Below, piece by piece: positions 27,101 through 35,694 of a stretch of 64,000 nt of DNA. Position 1 is the first letter of the stretch, and each line of letters starts with the position of its first letter. This DNA is from Bradyrhizobium sp. CCGUVB1N3 (GTDB taxonomy: Bacteria; Pseudomonadota; Alphaproteobacteria; Rhizobiales; Xanthobacteraceae). The DNA lies in contig NZ_JANADR010000001.1 of the NCBI RefSeq assembly GCF_024199925.1, positions 4,402,001-4,466,000 of the forward strand, in the 5' to 3' direction. The notes under the pieces were generated by a model, which worked only from the letters and a program-made list of their open reading frames with translations, did not search any database and was not told the DNA's origin. The translations under genes and the position numbers were made by a program.

Positions 27101-28021
27101 ATGGACGTGCGGCGGCTGCTCTTTCTCAACGGCATCAAGGCATTCGAGGCGGCGGCGCGTGCCGGCAGCTTTGCCGCCGCCGGCATCGAGCTGAGCGTCT
27201 CGGCCGCCGCGGTCAGCCGCATGGTGCACCTGTTGGAAGAGCGCCTCGGCGTCGCGCTGTTCGAGCGCAAGGCCAACAAGCTCGTGCTCACGCAAGCCGG
27301 GCGCGCCTATCAGAGCGGGCTGACTCCGATCTTCGATGCGCTGGCGAGCCTCACCGCGCAGGTGACGGCGCCCTCGAGCGTGCGCGTGCTCACCATCGGC
27401 GTCGGCCACACCTTTGCGATGCGCTGGCTGATCCCGCGTCTCTCCGAATTCCGCAACGAGGAGCCGGATATCGAGGTGCGCTTCACCACCGGCGGCGCCG
27501 CGGTGCCGTTCGGCGAGGACTGGAGCTGCGGCATCAAGCTCGGCACCGGCGACTGGCCGGGCCTCGTCGCCGAACCGCTGTTTGCCGGCGACCTCACGCC
27601 GGTCTGCGTGCCCCGCCTCGCCACGTCCCTGAAGCGGCCGGCCGACCTCAAGGGCCCCGGCCTGATCCGCGTCGCGCATTCGCCGGAGGACTGGCCGCTC
27701 TGGCTGAAGGCGGCCAATGTCAGCCGCGTCAGCGCGCGCGGCCCCGAGTTCGAGTTCTACGGCCAGGCCTTGCAGGCAGCCAGCGACGGGCTCGGCATCG
27801 CCATGGGCATCCGCCCCTATATCGACGACGATCTCGCCGCCGGCCGGCTGGTGGCGCCCTTCGACCTCTCGGTACCCAAGGGCATGCGCTGGTATCTGGT
27901 GTATCGCAGTTTCCAGACCGAGCAGCGCGACTTTGCCGCGTTCCGCCGCTGGATCATGCGCGCTGCTGCGGAACCCGCGGCGCGCCCGCGCAAGGCCGGC
28001 CGTCTCGCCGCGCGCGCCTGA
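27101..28021 (+). CDS. LysR-family transcriptional regulator (GcvA-like)
   Basis: The 306-residue protein starts MDVRRLLFLNGIKAFEAAARAGS with the LysR helix-turn-helix (AAAGIELSVSAAAVSRMVHLLE, ALFERKANKLVLT). The effector domain shows IGVGHTFAMRWLIPRLSEF and SDGLGIAMGIRPYIDDDLAAG, typical of the GcvA/AmpR branch. GAGGGT precedes the ATG at 27101. It is divergent from the TSUP transporter gene and probably controls it or itself. Confidence 0.9.
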   Translation: MDVRRLLFLNGIKAFEAAARAGSFAAAGIELSVSAAAVSRMVHLLEERLGVALFERKANKLVLTQAGRAYQSGLTPIFDALASLTAQVTAPSSVRVLTIGVGHTFAMRWLIPRLSEFRNEEPDIEVRFTTGGAAVPFGEDWSCGIKLGTGDWPGLVAEPLFAGDLTPVCVPRLATSLKRPADLKGPGLIRVAHSPEDWPLWLKAANVSRVSARGPEFEFYGQALQAASDGLGIAMGIRPYIDDDLAAGRLVAPFDLSVPKGMRWYLVYRSFQTEQRDFAAFRRWIMRAAAEPAARPRKAGRLAARA

Positions 28022-28038
28022 AGCGAAAAAGCCGCACC

Positions 28039-28058
28039 CGTGTGAACGACTTCACACG
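28039..28058 (+). terminator. hairpin after the LysR gene
   Basis: CGTGTGAA, CGAC, TTCACACG forms a perfect 8-bp stem 18 bp after the stop. No T-tract follows, so termination is uncertain. Confidence 0.4.
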
Positions 28059-28112
28059 TGCTTGCGCGCGGACGTGGTCTCCTGACCCTCCAATAAGTAA
28101 TCGGGGACGACC

Positions 28113-28334
28113 ATGACGACGCTTTACGACGGCTTTGACATCGAATCGTTCGAGGCTGGCAAGGGCCTGTGGCACGCCCGCATCCGGCGCGCTGACTTGA
28201 GCCTGCTCGCCATCGACGGCGTGCTGTTTCCGGCGATGGAGGTCGGCTTCGCCTGGCCCGACCCGGAAGCCGCGATTGCCGATGCCAAGCACCATATCGA
28301 CCGCTTCCGCCGGCGGACGGAGCAGGACGAATAG
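28113..28334 (+). CDS. small hypothetical protein
   Basis: The 73-residue product (MTTLYDGFDIESFEAGKGLW) reads as one compact alpha/beta domain: WHARIRRAD, a loop, then PEAAIADAKHHIDRFRRR. It has no signal peptide or cysteines. It precedes the zinc-ribbon gene by 55 bp on the same strand. I recognise no family. Confidence 0.65.
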   Translation: MTTLYDGFDIESFEAGKGLWHARIRRADLSLLAIDGVLFPAMEVGFAWPDPEAAIADAKHHIDRFRRRTEQDE

Positions 28335-28389
28335 GAGTTTCCGACCAGGATCTTTGACGCAGCGCGGTGGCAGAACGAGGACTGAAGTC

Positions 28390-28620
28390 ATGTCGCAGAT
28401 CGAGCTCGAAGAGACCCAACCGCTGGCCCAATCCTGTGAACGCTCCGTGCGGTCGAACTGCCCGGAATGCCACGGCGAGCTCGCCGTGCTCCGCGTGATC
28501 AGCGGCCGCGCCGGCTGCGAGTACTGGACCATGCGCTGCACCCATTGCGGCGGGATCCATCTCGACATCGTCCGGCCGCAAGCGGCAGGCGAGGACGACG
28601 GCTCGCTGCCGGCGGCGTGA
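28390..28620 (+). CDS. small zinc-ribbon-like protein
   Basis: The 76-residue product starts [20 protein letters not shown] and holds two CxxC pairs, NCPECHGE and [12 protein letters not shown], about 28 residues apart, which would bind one zinc ion. A polar acidic tail follows. Many such proteins occur in Bradyrhizobiaceae; the role is unknown. The start is the ATG at 28390, in frame after a longer open stretch with unlikely composition. Confidence 0.7.
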   Translation: MSQIELEETQPLAQSCERSVRSNCPECHGELAVLRVISGRAGCEYWTMRCTHCGGIHLDIVRPQAAGEDDGSLPAA

Positions 28621-28714
28621 GGGCGGCACCTGCTGCCAACCTGCTGTCAGCAGGCTGACCCGCGCAAGGGCCTTCGCCCTTTCCTGTGTGGCGGACTCGT
28701 CCCATATTCGGGGG

Positions 28715-31612
28715 ATGGCGAAGAAACCTGCTCCCCCCGAAAAATCCGTCAAAACCCCGAAATCCAAGGCACATCGTCCCGACGTGCAGCCGATCGCGCC
28801 GGCGCTGGCCGAGCTGCTCAATCCCGCGATCAATCGCGGCGAGAGCGGCATCGGCTCGTCCACGGGGCTCCAGCCGCCGCCGGACAATTCGCGCGACCGC
28901 CGCGCCGGGGGCGAAGCCGCCGCGCATCGCGCGCGGGCCTCGACGCCGAAGGATTTTCCGGCCGATCGCCCCGCAGGCCTCGAAGAGGCGCCGCAAGCCA
29001 ATTACGGCACCGCCGCCACCGTGCCGTTCCTCGATCCGGAACTGGCGCGGCAGCTCGGGCTGCCCACCGAGGAAGACGATGCCGAGGCTTTGGCGCGGCC
29101 GCCGCGCAGCAAGACCGAGGCGCTTGGCGTCAAGGCGACCGCGGATGCGCTGGAGGCGCTGATCCGCGAGGGCCGGCCGGAGTTCCGAAAGGACGACGGC
29201 TCGATGCGGGTGTGGACGCCACACCGGCCGCCGCGCCCGGAAAAGTCCGAAGGCGGCGTGCGCTTCGAGATCAAGTCGGCCTACGAGCCGAAGGGCGACC
29301 AGCCGACCGCGATCGCCGAGCTGGTCGAAGGCATCCAGCGCAACGACCGCAACCAGGTGCTGCTCGGCGTCACCGGCTCGGGCAAGACCTACACCATGGC
29401 CAAGGTCATCGAGGCGACGCAGCGCCCTGCCCTGATCCTGGCACCGAACAAGACGCTCGCCGCCCAGCTCTATGGCGAGTTCAAGAGTTTCTTCCCCGAC
29501 AACGCGGTCGAGTATTTTGTCTCGTACTACGACTATTACCAGCCGGAGGCCTACGTTCCGCGCACGGACACGTACATAGAGAAGGACTCCTCCATCAACG
29601 AGCAGATCGACCGCATGCGCCATTCGGCGACGCGCGCGCTGCTCGAACGCGACGACGTCGTCATCGTCGCCTCGGTGTCCTGCATCTACGGTATCGGCTC
29701 GGTCGAGACTTACACCGCGATGACCTTTGCGCTGAAGAAAGGCGAGCGCATCGACCAGCGCCAGCTCATCGCCGACCTCGTCGCGCTGCAATACAAGCGC
29801 ACCCAGGCCGATTTCACCCGCGGCACCTTTCGTGTTCGAGGCGACGTCATCGACATCTTCCCGGCGCACTACGAGGACCGTGCCTGGCGCGTGAACCTCT
29901 TTGGCGACACCGTCGAGAATATCGAGGAATTCGATCCGCTCACCGGCCACAAGCAGGATGAGCTCGAATTCATCAAGATCTACGCCAACTCGCACTATGT
30001 GACGCCGCGCCCGACGCTGGTGCAGGCGATCAAGTCGATCAAGTCTGAGCTGAAGCAGCGGCTCGACCAGCTCCACGACCAAGGGCGCCTTCTGGAGGCA
30101 CAACGGCTGGAGCAGCGCACCACCTTCGACATCGAGATGATGGAGGCCACGGGAAGCTGCGCCGGCATCGAAAACTATTCGCGCTATCTCACCGGGCGCC
30201 TGCCAGGCGAGCCGCCGCCGACGCTGTTCGAATATGTGCCTGATAACGCGCTGGTGTTCGCCGACGAAAGCCACGTCACCGTGCCGCAGATCGGCGGCAT
30301 GTTCCGCGGCGACTTCCGCCGCAAGGCGACGCTGGCGGAATACGGCTTCCGCCTGCCCTCCTGCATGGACAACCGCCCGCTGCGGTTCGAGGAATGGGAC
30401 ATGATGCGGCCGCAGACGGTTGCTGTCTCCGCGACGCCAGGCGGCTGGGAGCTCAACGAAAGCGGCGGCGTATTCGTCGAGCAGGTGATCCGTCCGACCG
30501 GCTTGATCGACCCGCCCGTCGATATCCGCCCCGCCCGCACCCAGGTCGACGATCTCGTCGGCGAGGTGCGCGCCACGGCGCAGGCCGGCTATCGCTCGCT
30601 GATCACGGTGCTGACGAAGCGCATGGCGGAGGACCTCACCGAATATCTGCACGAGCAGGGCATTCGCGTGCGCTACATGCACTCCGATATCGACACCATC
30701 GAGCGCATCGAGATCATCCGCGATTTGCGGCTCGGCGCCTTCGACGCGCTGGTCGGCATCAACCTGCTTCGCGAGGGCCTCGACATTCCCGAATGCGCGC
30801 TGGTCGCGATCCTCGACGCCGACAAGGAAGGATTTCTGCGCAGCGAGACCTCGCTGATCCAGACCATCGGCCGCGCCGCGCGCAACGTCGATGGCAAGGT
30901 GATCCTCTATGCCGACCAGATGACCGGCTCGATGGAGCGCGCGATCGCCGAGACCAACCGCCGTCGCGAGAAGCAGGTCGAGTACAACACCGCCAACGGC
31001 ATCACGCCGGAGAGCGTGAAGAAGCAGATCGGCGACATCCTGAACTCCGTTTACGAGCGCGACCACGTGCTGGTCGAGGTCGGCGGCCACGACATGACCG
31101 ACGACGTCATCTCGATCGGCCACAACTTTGAAGCCGTGCTCGCCGATCTCGAGACGCGAATGCGCGAAGCGGCCGCCGACCTGAACTTCGAGGAGGCCGC
31201 CCGCCTCCGCGACGAGGTCAAGCGCCTGCGCGCCACCGAGCTCGCCGTGGTCGACGATCCCACCGCCAAGCAGCGCACCGTGCAGGGCAAGGCCGGCGCC
31301 TATGCCGGCACGAAGAAATACGGCGATGCCGCCAACCTTCCCGTCAGCGCGATGAAGAAGAAGACCGTGGGCTCCGCGCTCAAGGCCAGCGGCGGCAGCG
31401 GCTCGAAGGTCCACAAGCCGCATCTCGACGAGATGCACGGCCCGGAATCGCTGCCCTATCGGCCGACACGTGCGCTGCCGTCAAAACCGTTCGGCGGCGA
31501 GAGCCGGATCATCCAGCCGACCGACTCGCGGCAATCAGGCCCGGAGTTCGGCCCGGCGCCGAAGTCGACGGGCGGAGCACCGGGGCGGCGCGGTGGGTGG
31601 AAGAAGAGGTGA
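28715..31612 (+). CDS. uvrB: excinuclease ABC subunit B with long N- and C-terminal extensions
   Basis: UvrB is the helicase-like damage verifier of nucleotide excision repair. The 965-residue protein has its core start ([20 protein letters not shown]) at about residue 184, Walker A GVTGSGKT at about 218-225, the beta-hairpin [12 protein letters not shown], helicase motifs ([33 protein letters not shown]) and a C-terminal UVR motif ([17 protein letters not shown]). E. coli UvrB is about 670 residues; here about 180 disordered Pro/Ala/charged residues precede the core and about 110 follow. A GTG at 28688 would add nine residues. Confidence 0.96.
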   Translation: MAKKPAPPEKSVKTPKSKAHRPDVQPIAPALAELLNPAINRGESGIGSSTGLQPPPDNSRDRRAGGEAAAHRARASTPKDFPADRPAGLEEAPQANYGTAATVPFLDPELARQLGLPTEEDDAEALARPPRSKTEALGVKATADALEALIREGRPEFRKDDGSMRVWTPHRPPRPEKSEGGVRFEIKSAYEPKGDQPTAIAELVEGIQRNDRNQVLLGVTGSGKTYTMAKVIEATQRPALILAPNKTLAAQLYGEFKSFFPDNAVEYFVSYYDYYQPEAYVPRTDTYIEKDSSINEQIDRMRHSATRALLERDDVVIVASVSCIYGIGSVETYTAMTFALKKGERIDQRQLIADLVALQYKRTQADFTRGTFRVRGDVIDIFPAHYEDRAWRVNLFGDTVENIEEFDPLTGHKQDELEFIKIYANSHYVTPRPTLVQAIKSIKSELKQRLDQLHDQGRLLEAQRLEQRTTFDIEMMEATGSCAGIENYSRYLTGRLPGEPPPTLFEYVPDNALVFADESHVTVPQIGGMFRGDFRRKATLAEYGFRLPSCMDNRPLRFEEWDMMRPQTVAVSATPGGWELNESGGVFVEQVIRPTGLIDPPVDIRPARTQVDDLVGEVRATAQAGYRSLITVLTKRMAEDLTEYLHEQGIRVRYMHSDIDTIERIEIIRDLRLGAFDALVGINLLREGLDIPECALVAILDADKEGFLRSETSLIQTIGRAARNVDGKVILYADQMTGSMERAIAETNRRREKQVEYNTANGITPESVKKQIGDILNSVYERDHVLVEVGGHDMTDDVISIGHNFEAVLADLETRMREAAADLNFEEAARLRDEVKRLRATELAVVDDPTAKQRTVQGKAGAYAGTKKYGDAANLPVSAMKKKTVGSALKASGGSGSKVHKPHLDEMHGPESLPYRPTRALPSKPFGGESRIIQPTDSRQSGPEFGPAPKSTGGAPGRRGGWKKR

Positions 31613-31717
31613 GATGCGCGCTCGCATTCCACCCCGCGGAGCAAGAGACACGATGGTTTCCGGGGCGCCGCTTGTGCAGCGCCCCGAATGACTCGTGGCG
31701 AGAGAGATCACCGCAGC

Positions 31718-31974
31718 TCACGCGGCTATTCCCTGAAAGTAATGATTCCGGTTGGAGCCGTCATAGGCGCCGTAGGTCATGCAGCAGGCTTTGAAACCTG
31801 CGTCCGGAGCCGCAGGGGCAGAGGTCGTTGCGGCCGAGTTTCTCGGTCAGCTCGACGTCGCCGTGGACGACGCGCCTGCCCCGTTTGACGTGGGTTTCGG
31901 AAGGGAATGAATTCCGTCGCTTACGCGTGATGCTGAAAGCTAGGAAGGTTTTCGAGATCGCGATGCTTGCGCAT
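31718..31974 (-). pseudogene. SEC-C zinc-motif gene broken by two frameshifts
   Basis: An ATG at 31974 behind GGAGG reads [13 protein letters not shown] in one frame, then the frame stops. The next frame continues [15 protein letters not shown]...[13 protein letters not shown], the start of a SEC-C motif. At the TTT of the minus strand (31794-31796) a third frame supplies the rest of the motif, FKACCM, then [10 protein letters not shown] and a stop at 31718. Each change needs one extra base. SEC-C modules bind zinc and often mediate protein contacts. Either the gene is decayed or the sequence has errors here. Confidence 0.6.
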
Positions 31975-32093
31975 GGCACCCTCCATTCGTTGAGAAGCGC
32001 GGCCCGATTGCCGCGCGCGTCTCGCTAGCATAGGAGAGGCGGTTCTGGAAGGCATGGGGCGAGCTCGGCAATTTACTCAGCCCTTCGTGATTA

Positions 32094-32133
32094 TGGATTC
32101 CGGGCGCGCGACTTCGTCGCGCCCCGGAATGAC
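32094..32133. repeat. palindromic repeat, ATTCCGGG class
   Basis: TGGATTCCGGGCGCGCGACT and the inverse end CGCGCCCCGGAATGACGA. Related elements lie at 42365-42447 and 46410-46500. A degenerate hairpin of similar kind (GGGGCGC/GCGCCCC) lies at about 31668-31686 after uvrB. The rest of the gap 31975-32338 holds no gene that I can support. Confidence 0.7.
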
Positions 32134-32338
32134 GACGGGAGAGATCGGCAGCTCCCGCACGCATTGCTGCGGCAAGTCCATGACGACACATCGCCTCCGT
32201 CCCACACGCAAAACCTGCACACACGCTTGTGAAGCGAGAGTGTGACCTGCCGGCTTGCCGATGCAGTGAACTTCACCTAACGATTTCGACGTTTCAATTA
32301 CGAGTTGCTGGGGTGGATATTTTAGAGGAGTGATAGAC

Positions 32339-33040
32339 ATGGCAATGGCAGTGAAACGTGGTGCAATTCCGAGCCCGCGACACGAACTGGCAGCGGCGAT
32401 GCCGCATATGGCACTGGCTCACGTCCCGGCCCATCATCTGTTCTTCCCCAAGAAACTTTCGATCTGGCACAACGACGTCCATGGCGACTGCGTGACGGCC
32501 GAGGAGGCGTTCGCCAAGGCCTGCCACAAGCCGGAGATCTTCATCAGCGATGCGGAGGTGGAGAAATGGGCCAAGGCCCACGGCGTCTACGAGGGCGCGG
32601 TGCTGATCAATGTGCTGAAGGCGATGCAGAGGGAAGGCTTCGCCCAGAGCGACCACACCTATGACGACGGCTCGCCGACCACGGTCGACTGGACCAATCC
32701 GGCGGTGCTGAAGAGCGCGCTGGTTCACGGCCCGGTCAAGATCGGCGTCGCCGCCGACCAGCTCGAGACCACCTGCCGCGCGCACAACTTCAAGACCGGC
32801 TGGTTCGCCACCGGCTACAATCACGACAGCAACGAGGATCACTGCGTGAGCCTGTGCGGCTACGGCACCATGAGCTGGCTGGCACATCAGCTTGATACCT
32901 CGGTGCCATCTGGCATCGACGGCTCGCAACCCGCCTACGCGATGTTCACCTGGGGCAGCATCGGCATCATCGACGTGCCGTCGATGGTGGCAATCACCCA
33001 CGAAGCCTGGCTGCGGACGCCGACCACCATCGTGGTCTGA
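32339..33040 (+). CDS. papain-fold-like (C1-type) cysteine peptidase homologue, unassigned
   Basis: The 233-residue protein has Cys51 in WHNDVHGDCVTAEEAF, His168 in DHCVSLCGYG and a following MFTWGSIGIID. This order (Cys before a helix, His before GYG, then a W-G strand) matches papain-like peptidases (Q..C, GHAV..VGYG, NSWG). The usual Gln before Cys is absent. No signal peptide is visible, so it would be cytosolic, or it could be a non-peptidase use of the fold. The start at 32339 follows GGAG with 8-bp spacing. It stands alone between repeats. Confidence 0.6.
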   Translation: MAMAVKRGAIPSPRHELAAAMPHMALAHVPAHHLFFPKKLSIWHNDVHGDCVTAEEAFAKACHKPEIFISDAEVEKWAKAHGVYEGAVLINVLKAMQREGFAQSDHTYDDGSPTTVDWTNPAVLKSALVHGPVKIGVAADQLETTCRAHNFKTGWFATGYNHDSNEDHCVSLCGYGTMSWLAHQLDTSVPSGIDGSQPAYAMFTWGSIGIIDVPSMVAITHEAWLRTPTTIVV

Positions 33041-33060
33041 TCGAGCCACGGGCTCGCCTT

Positions 33061-33199
33061 GCCTCTCCCGCTTGCCTCTCCCGCTTGCGGGGGAGGTCGC
33101 GGCGCAAAGCGACGCGGGTGGGGCTCTCTCCACACAGGGAATCTCGATTGCGGAAAAACCCTCTCCCCCGCCCTCTCCCGCAAGCGGGAGAGGGCGGGC
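33061..33199. repeat. composite repeat, CTCTCCCGC class
   Basis: CTCTCCCGCTTGCGGGGGAG near the left end and CCTCTCCCGC/GCGGGAGAGG near the right end flank a variable middle. It lies after the papain-like gene. Confidence 0.7.
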
Positions 33200-33241
33200 A
33201 CCTGCATCGCTGTTCGCGGCCGTATCCAATCTCGTCGCGCC

Positions 33242-33628
33242 TTACCCGACGCTCGCCACCACCACGGCCAGCACCGACAGCATCAGCACGATCGTCAGCA
33301 GTTGCAGCGAGGCGGCCGGCTGCGTGCGCCACGCCGTGATCTTGTCGGACAGCGACAAATGGCCGTCGAAGAATTTCGGCTCGTAGACCGTCTTGAACAG
33401 GTTCGGAGACTTCGGACCGAGCACGACCGCGAGCAGCGCGTGGATCAGCGAGGCGCCGATCACGAAGACGGCGACGCCGGCATCGCCGACGAGGTCCTTG
33501 TTGCCGGCGAGCTTGAGCATCAGCGCGGCGGTCGCAAAGGTCGGGAAGCTCAGCAGGACCGCGGTCAGCGCAAAACCTTCGAGCAGGTTTTGCAGCCGCG
33601 ATTTCCGGGCAGCGGCGGTTACAGCCAT
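33242..33628 (-). CDS. small integral membrane protein of unknown function
   Basis: The 128-residue protein starts MAVTAAARKSRLQNLLEGFA. It has three to four hydrophobic spans: residues about 18-40, 48-68 and 106-127, with a polar loop carrying GPKSPNLFKTVYEPKFFDGH between. No family is recognised. The repeat element after the papain-like gene sits at its 3' end. Confidence 0.65.
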   Translation of the reverse strand: MAVTAAARKSRLQNLLEGFALTAVLLSFPTFATAALMLKLAGNKDLVGDAGVAVFVIGASLIHALLAVVLGPKSPNLFKTVYEPKFFDGHLSLSDKITAWRTQPAASLQLLTIVLMLSVLAVVVASVG

Positions 33629-33835
33629 GGCGCGCCTCCCTGACGACACGCGTATGACACTAACCCCGGCCGACGTCGCCTCATGTGAGCTGGTTCACGC
33701 GTCCGGTGTCGCGCGCCATCGACATGCTTACTGCGCCATCGCTTGTCGCATCCCTACACGAATCCGCGCAGGAAAATAGTCACACAACCCGCAATTGCAT
33801 GCCATGAACCTGGTATTGCGCCGTCGCGTCAAAAC

Positions 33836-33870
33836 CCCTGCAATCCTCGGTGCTTTTGCGGATTGCAGGG
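33836..33870. other. 10-bp perfect hairpin in the gap before 33925
   Basis: CCCTGCAATC at 33836 and GATTGCAGGG at 33861 flank a 15-nt loop. A shorter hairpin ATAGC/GCTAT follows near 33884. The rest of 33629-33924 shows nothing else. Its role (terminator on the minus strand or a site in the leader) is unknown. Confidence 0.45.
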
Positions 33871-33924
33871 ATCGGGCAGGCCGCGATAGCTTCGCTATGC
33901 GCGGGCCAATGAGAGCGGCGGAGC

Positions 33925-34374
33925 ATGACGGTTGAGAGCTTGAACAGGCAGCGCGTGCTGCATCTCCTCGACACTTTTGCGCGCGGCGATCTCGACGCGG
34001 CGCTGGCGTGCTGCACCGACGACGTCGACTTCCTCACCCACGCGCCGATCGACGTGCTGCCGCACATGGTGCCGCGGCAGGGCAAGGACGAGCTGCGAAA
34101 ACTCTGGCAGACGGTGTGGTCGCGTTACTCGGAGATCCGCCACGAGCCGGCGCATGTCGTCGCCGAAGGCGATCGAGTCGCGACGTATTTGCACACCTTC
34201 TTCAGGAAGCGAACCAACGCGCGCATCGTACAGGTCGACATGGCCGTGTTCTATCGCTTGCGCGACGGGCTCGTATCGGAAATCCGCGAGATCATCGATT
34301 CCTACGATTTGGTGCAGCAGGTGCTCGAGCGCGAGATCGGCCCGCTGATCGTGGGCGAGCCGATGGAGGGGTAG
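33925..34374 (+). CDS. NTF2-like (SnoaL-fold) protein
   Basis: The 149-residue protein shows the ketosteroid-isomerase-like pattern: an N-terminal helix (LNRQRVLHLLDTFARGDLDAAL), the strand CCTDDVDFLTHAPIDVLP, HGK-like PRQGKDELRK and paired strands VAEGDRVATYLHTFFR and VDMAVFYRLRDGLVSEI. It may be a small-molecule isomerase, hydrolase or just a binding protein. A similar gene lies at 35047; the two are separated by a short membrane-protein gene. Confidence 0.78.
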   Translation: MTVESLNRQRVLHLLDTFARGDLDAALACCTDDVDFLTHAPIDVLPHMVPRQGKDELRKLWQTVWSRYSEIRHEPAHVVAEGDRVATYLHTFFRKRTNARIVQVDMAVFYRLRDGLVSEIREIIDSYDLVQQVLEREIGPLIVGEPMEG

Positions 34375-34457
34375 CGGGGCTCGCGATCCTTGCTATGCCG
34401 CGCTACGCCGGAGCAGCTCGCAACGGCGGCGGTTGTCCAGCGGGCTATCTCCTCATA

Positions 34458-34483
34458 GTCGTCCTGGCGAAAGCCAGGACGAC
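34458..34483. repeat. single hairpin, GTCCTGGCGAAAGCCAGGAC type
   Basis: GTCGTCCTGGCGAAAGCCAG continues to GACGAC: a near-perfect 26-bp palindrome, the same as the terminal arms of the composite repeats at 23913 and 63310. Confidence 0.7.
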
Positions 34484-34596
34484 ATCGGAATGTGTGCACG
34501 CGCCGCAAGCAGGGAGCGGTGAAAATTGAACCTACCTCCCCTTTCCTCAGACCCATCTCGGGGCGTTGTGGACGCCGGCGAACTGAATCCAGGCCG

Positions 34597-34863
34597 ATGA
34601 AAATCGCATTGCTTGCCGTGTTGGGGCTGTTCCTGGGGTCGCTGGGCGGGGCTGCGCTCGGCGTCGGAGCCGGGCTCGCCTGGGTCGAAATCTTCAAGAC
34701 CACGAATTTCGAGGGATATAGCGGCATGCTGGTGTTCTTCACCTTCATGCCGCTCGGGGCCATGATCGGCGGCATCGCCGGCGCCGTGCTGTTCGGCCTG
34801 CTGGCGATGCGCGACGACGCGATCCCCGTCGAACGGGAACAAATCGCCCGGCCCGACCGGTAA
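34597..34863 (+). CDS. small membrane protein (two spans)
   Basis: The 88-residue product starts MKIALLAVLGLFLGSLGGAA with a first hydrophobic helix at 3-27 and a second at 44-70 (VFFTFMPLGAMIGGIAGAVL), then a polar acidic C-terminus. I recognise no family. It is followed by an intrinsic terminator at 34975-35020. Confidence 0.6.
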   Translation: MKIALLAVLGLFLGSLGGAALGVGAGLAWVEIFKTTNFEGYSGMLVFFTFMPLGAMIGGIAGAVLFGLLAMRDDAIPVEREQIARPDR

Positions 34864-34974
34864 ACTACGGGATTCTATTGTAAATCTCACAAAGTGCGCG
34901 CAATTGTGCATTGCGAAAACGTGAATTGCGTTTTCGCAAGTTGAGCTTATTTGTTTGCCTACAAATGAATTAGG

Positions 34975-35020
34975 CAACCCCGCGGCACCTACTGTGCATG
35001 GGGTTGTTTTTCGTTTTTTT
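34975..35020 (+). terminator. intrinsic terminator after the small membrane protein gene
   Basis: CAACCCC at 34975 and GGGGTTG at 35000 form a stem, with an inner GCAC/GTGC pair, and a T-rich tract TTTTTCGTTTTTTT follows. The distance from the stop codon is about 112 bp. Confidence 0.7.
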
Positions 35021-35046
35021 GCTAGCCAGTTTCAGGAACGACCCAA

Positions 35047-35487
35047 ATGACAGAGCACAGTCTCTGGCGTTTCTCGCGCGCGTTGCATGGCGCGATCAAC
35101 GACCGGCAGTTTGAGGATCTCGAGACCCTGATCGACGAGGACGTCGACTGGGCGATCTACGGCCCGATCGACATGTTTCCCTTCCTCGGCGCCCGCCACG
35201 GCAAGGACGCCGTGCTCGACGTCATCCGCCAGATCGCTGACAATTTCCGCGTCCGCCGCTTCGACCGCGAGACCATCCTGCTGGGCGTGGATTCCGCCTC
35301 GTCCATGCTGCGCTATTCGCTCACGGCGCTCGATTCCGACAAGCCGATCTCGCTGCGGGTGGCGCAGTTCGCGCAGTTCAAGGCCGGCCGGCTGCTCAAC
35401 ATGCGCGTGCTGGTCGACACATTCGATCTCGTCGAGCAGGCGCTCGGCCGTCCCATTCATCTGCCGAAGATGAGCCGGGTGGGGTGA
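35047..35487 (+). CDS. NTF2-like (SnoaL-fold) protein
   Basis: The 146-residue protein shows FSRALHGAINDRQFEDLETL, the strand DEDVDWAIYGPIDMFPFLGA, HGKDAVLDVIRQ, then MLRYSLTALDSDKPISLRVA and MRVLVDTFDLVEQALG. Its final helix parallels IDSYDLVQQVLERE in the gene at 33925, so the two are probable paralogues. The ATG follows the terminator by about 26 bp, so its promoter must lie within or before that terminator. Substrate is unknown. Confidence 0.78.
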   Translation: MTEHSLWRFSRALHGAINDRQFEDLETLIDEDVDWAIYGPIDMFPFLGARHGKDAVLDVIRQIADNFRVRRFDRETILLGVDSASSMLRYSLTALDSDKPISLRVAQFAQFKAGRLLNMRVLVDTFDLVEQALGRPIHLPKMSRVG

Positions 35488-35694
35488 GGGCACCAACGGG
35501 TCCCGTCTCTCCCGGGTCCGATGACGTACGCGTGAGCACCTGGCCACCAGCCCCGCCGGGTCGCTTCCCGCGAGCATTCATGTCGCCGGACGCGCGCTTT
35601 GCGCGCGGCCCGTTGGTCTTCGCTGTGATGTGACGTTTCGCCCACCCCTTGCCGCCACAATTTTGCGACGATATCTCCGCATCGTGGACGCGGA

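Noticed and set aside
24065..28021. Genomic island boundaries around the GST-transporter-LysR region
   Set aside because: No tRNA, integrase, direct repeats or clear composition shift were seen.
28499..31438. A 979-codon open frame opposite uvrB
   Set aside because: It mirrors uvrB codon structure in high-GC DNA and shows no domain; uvrB has all family motifs.
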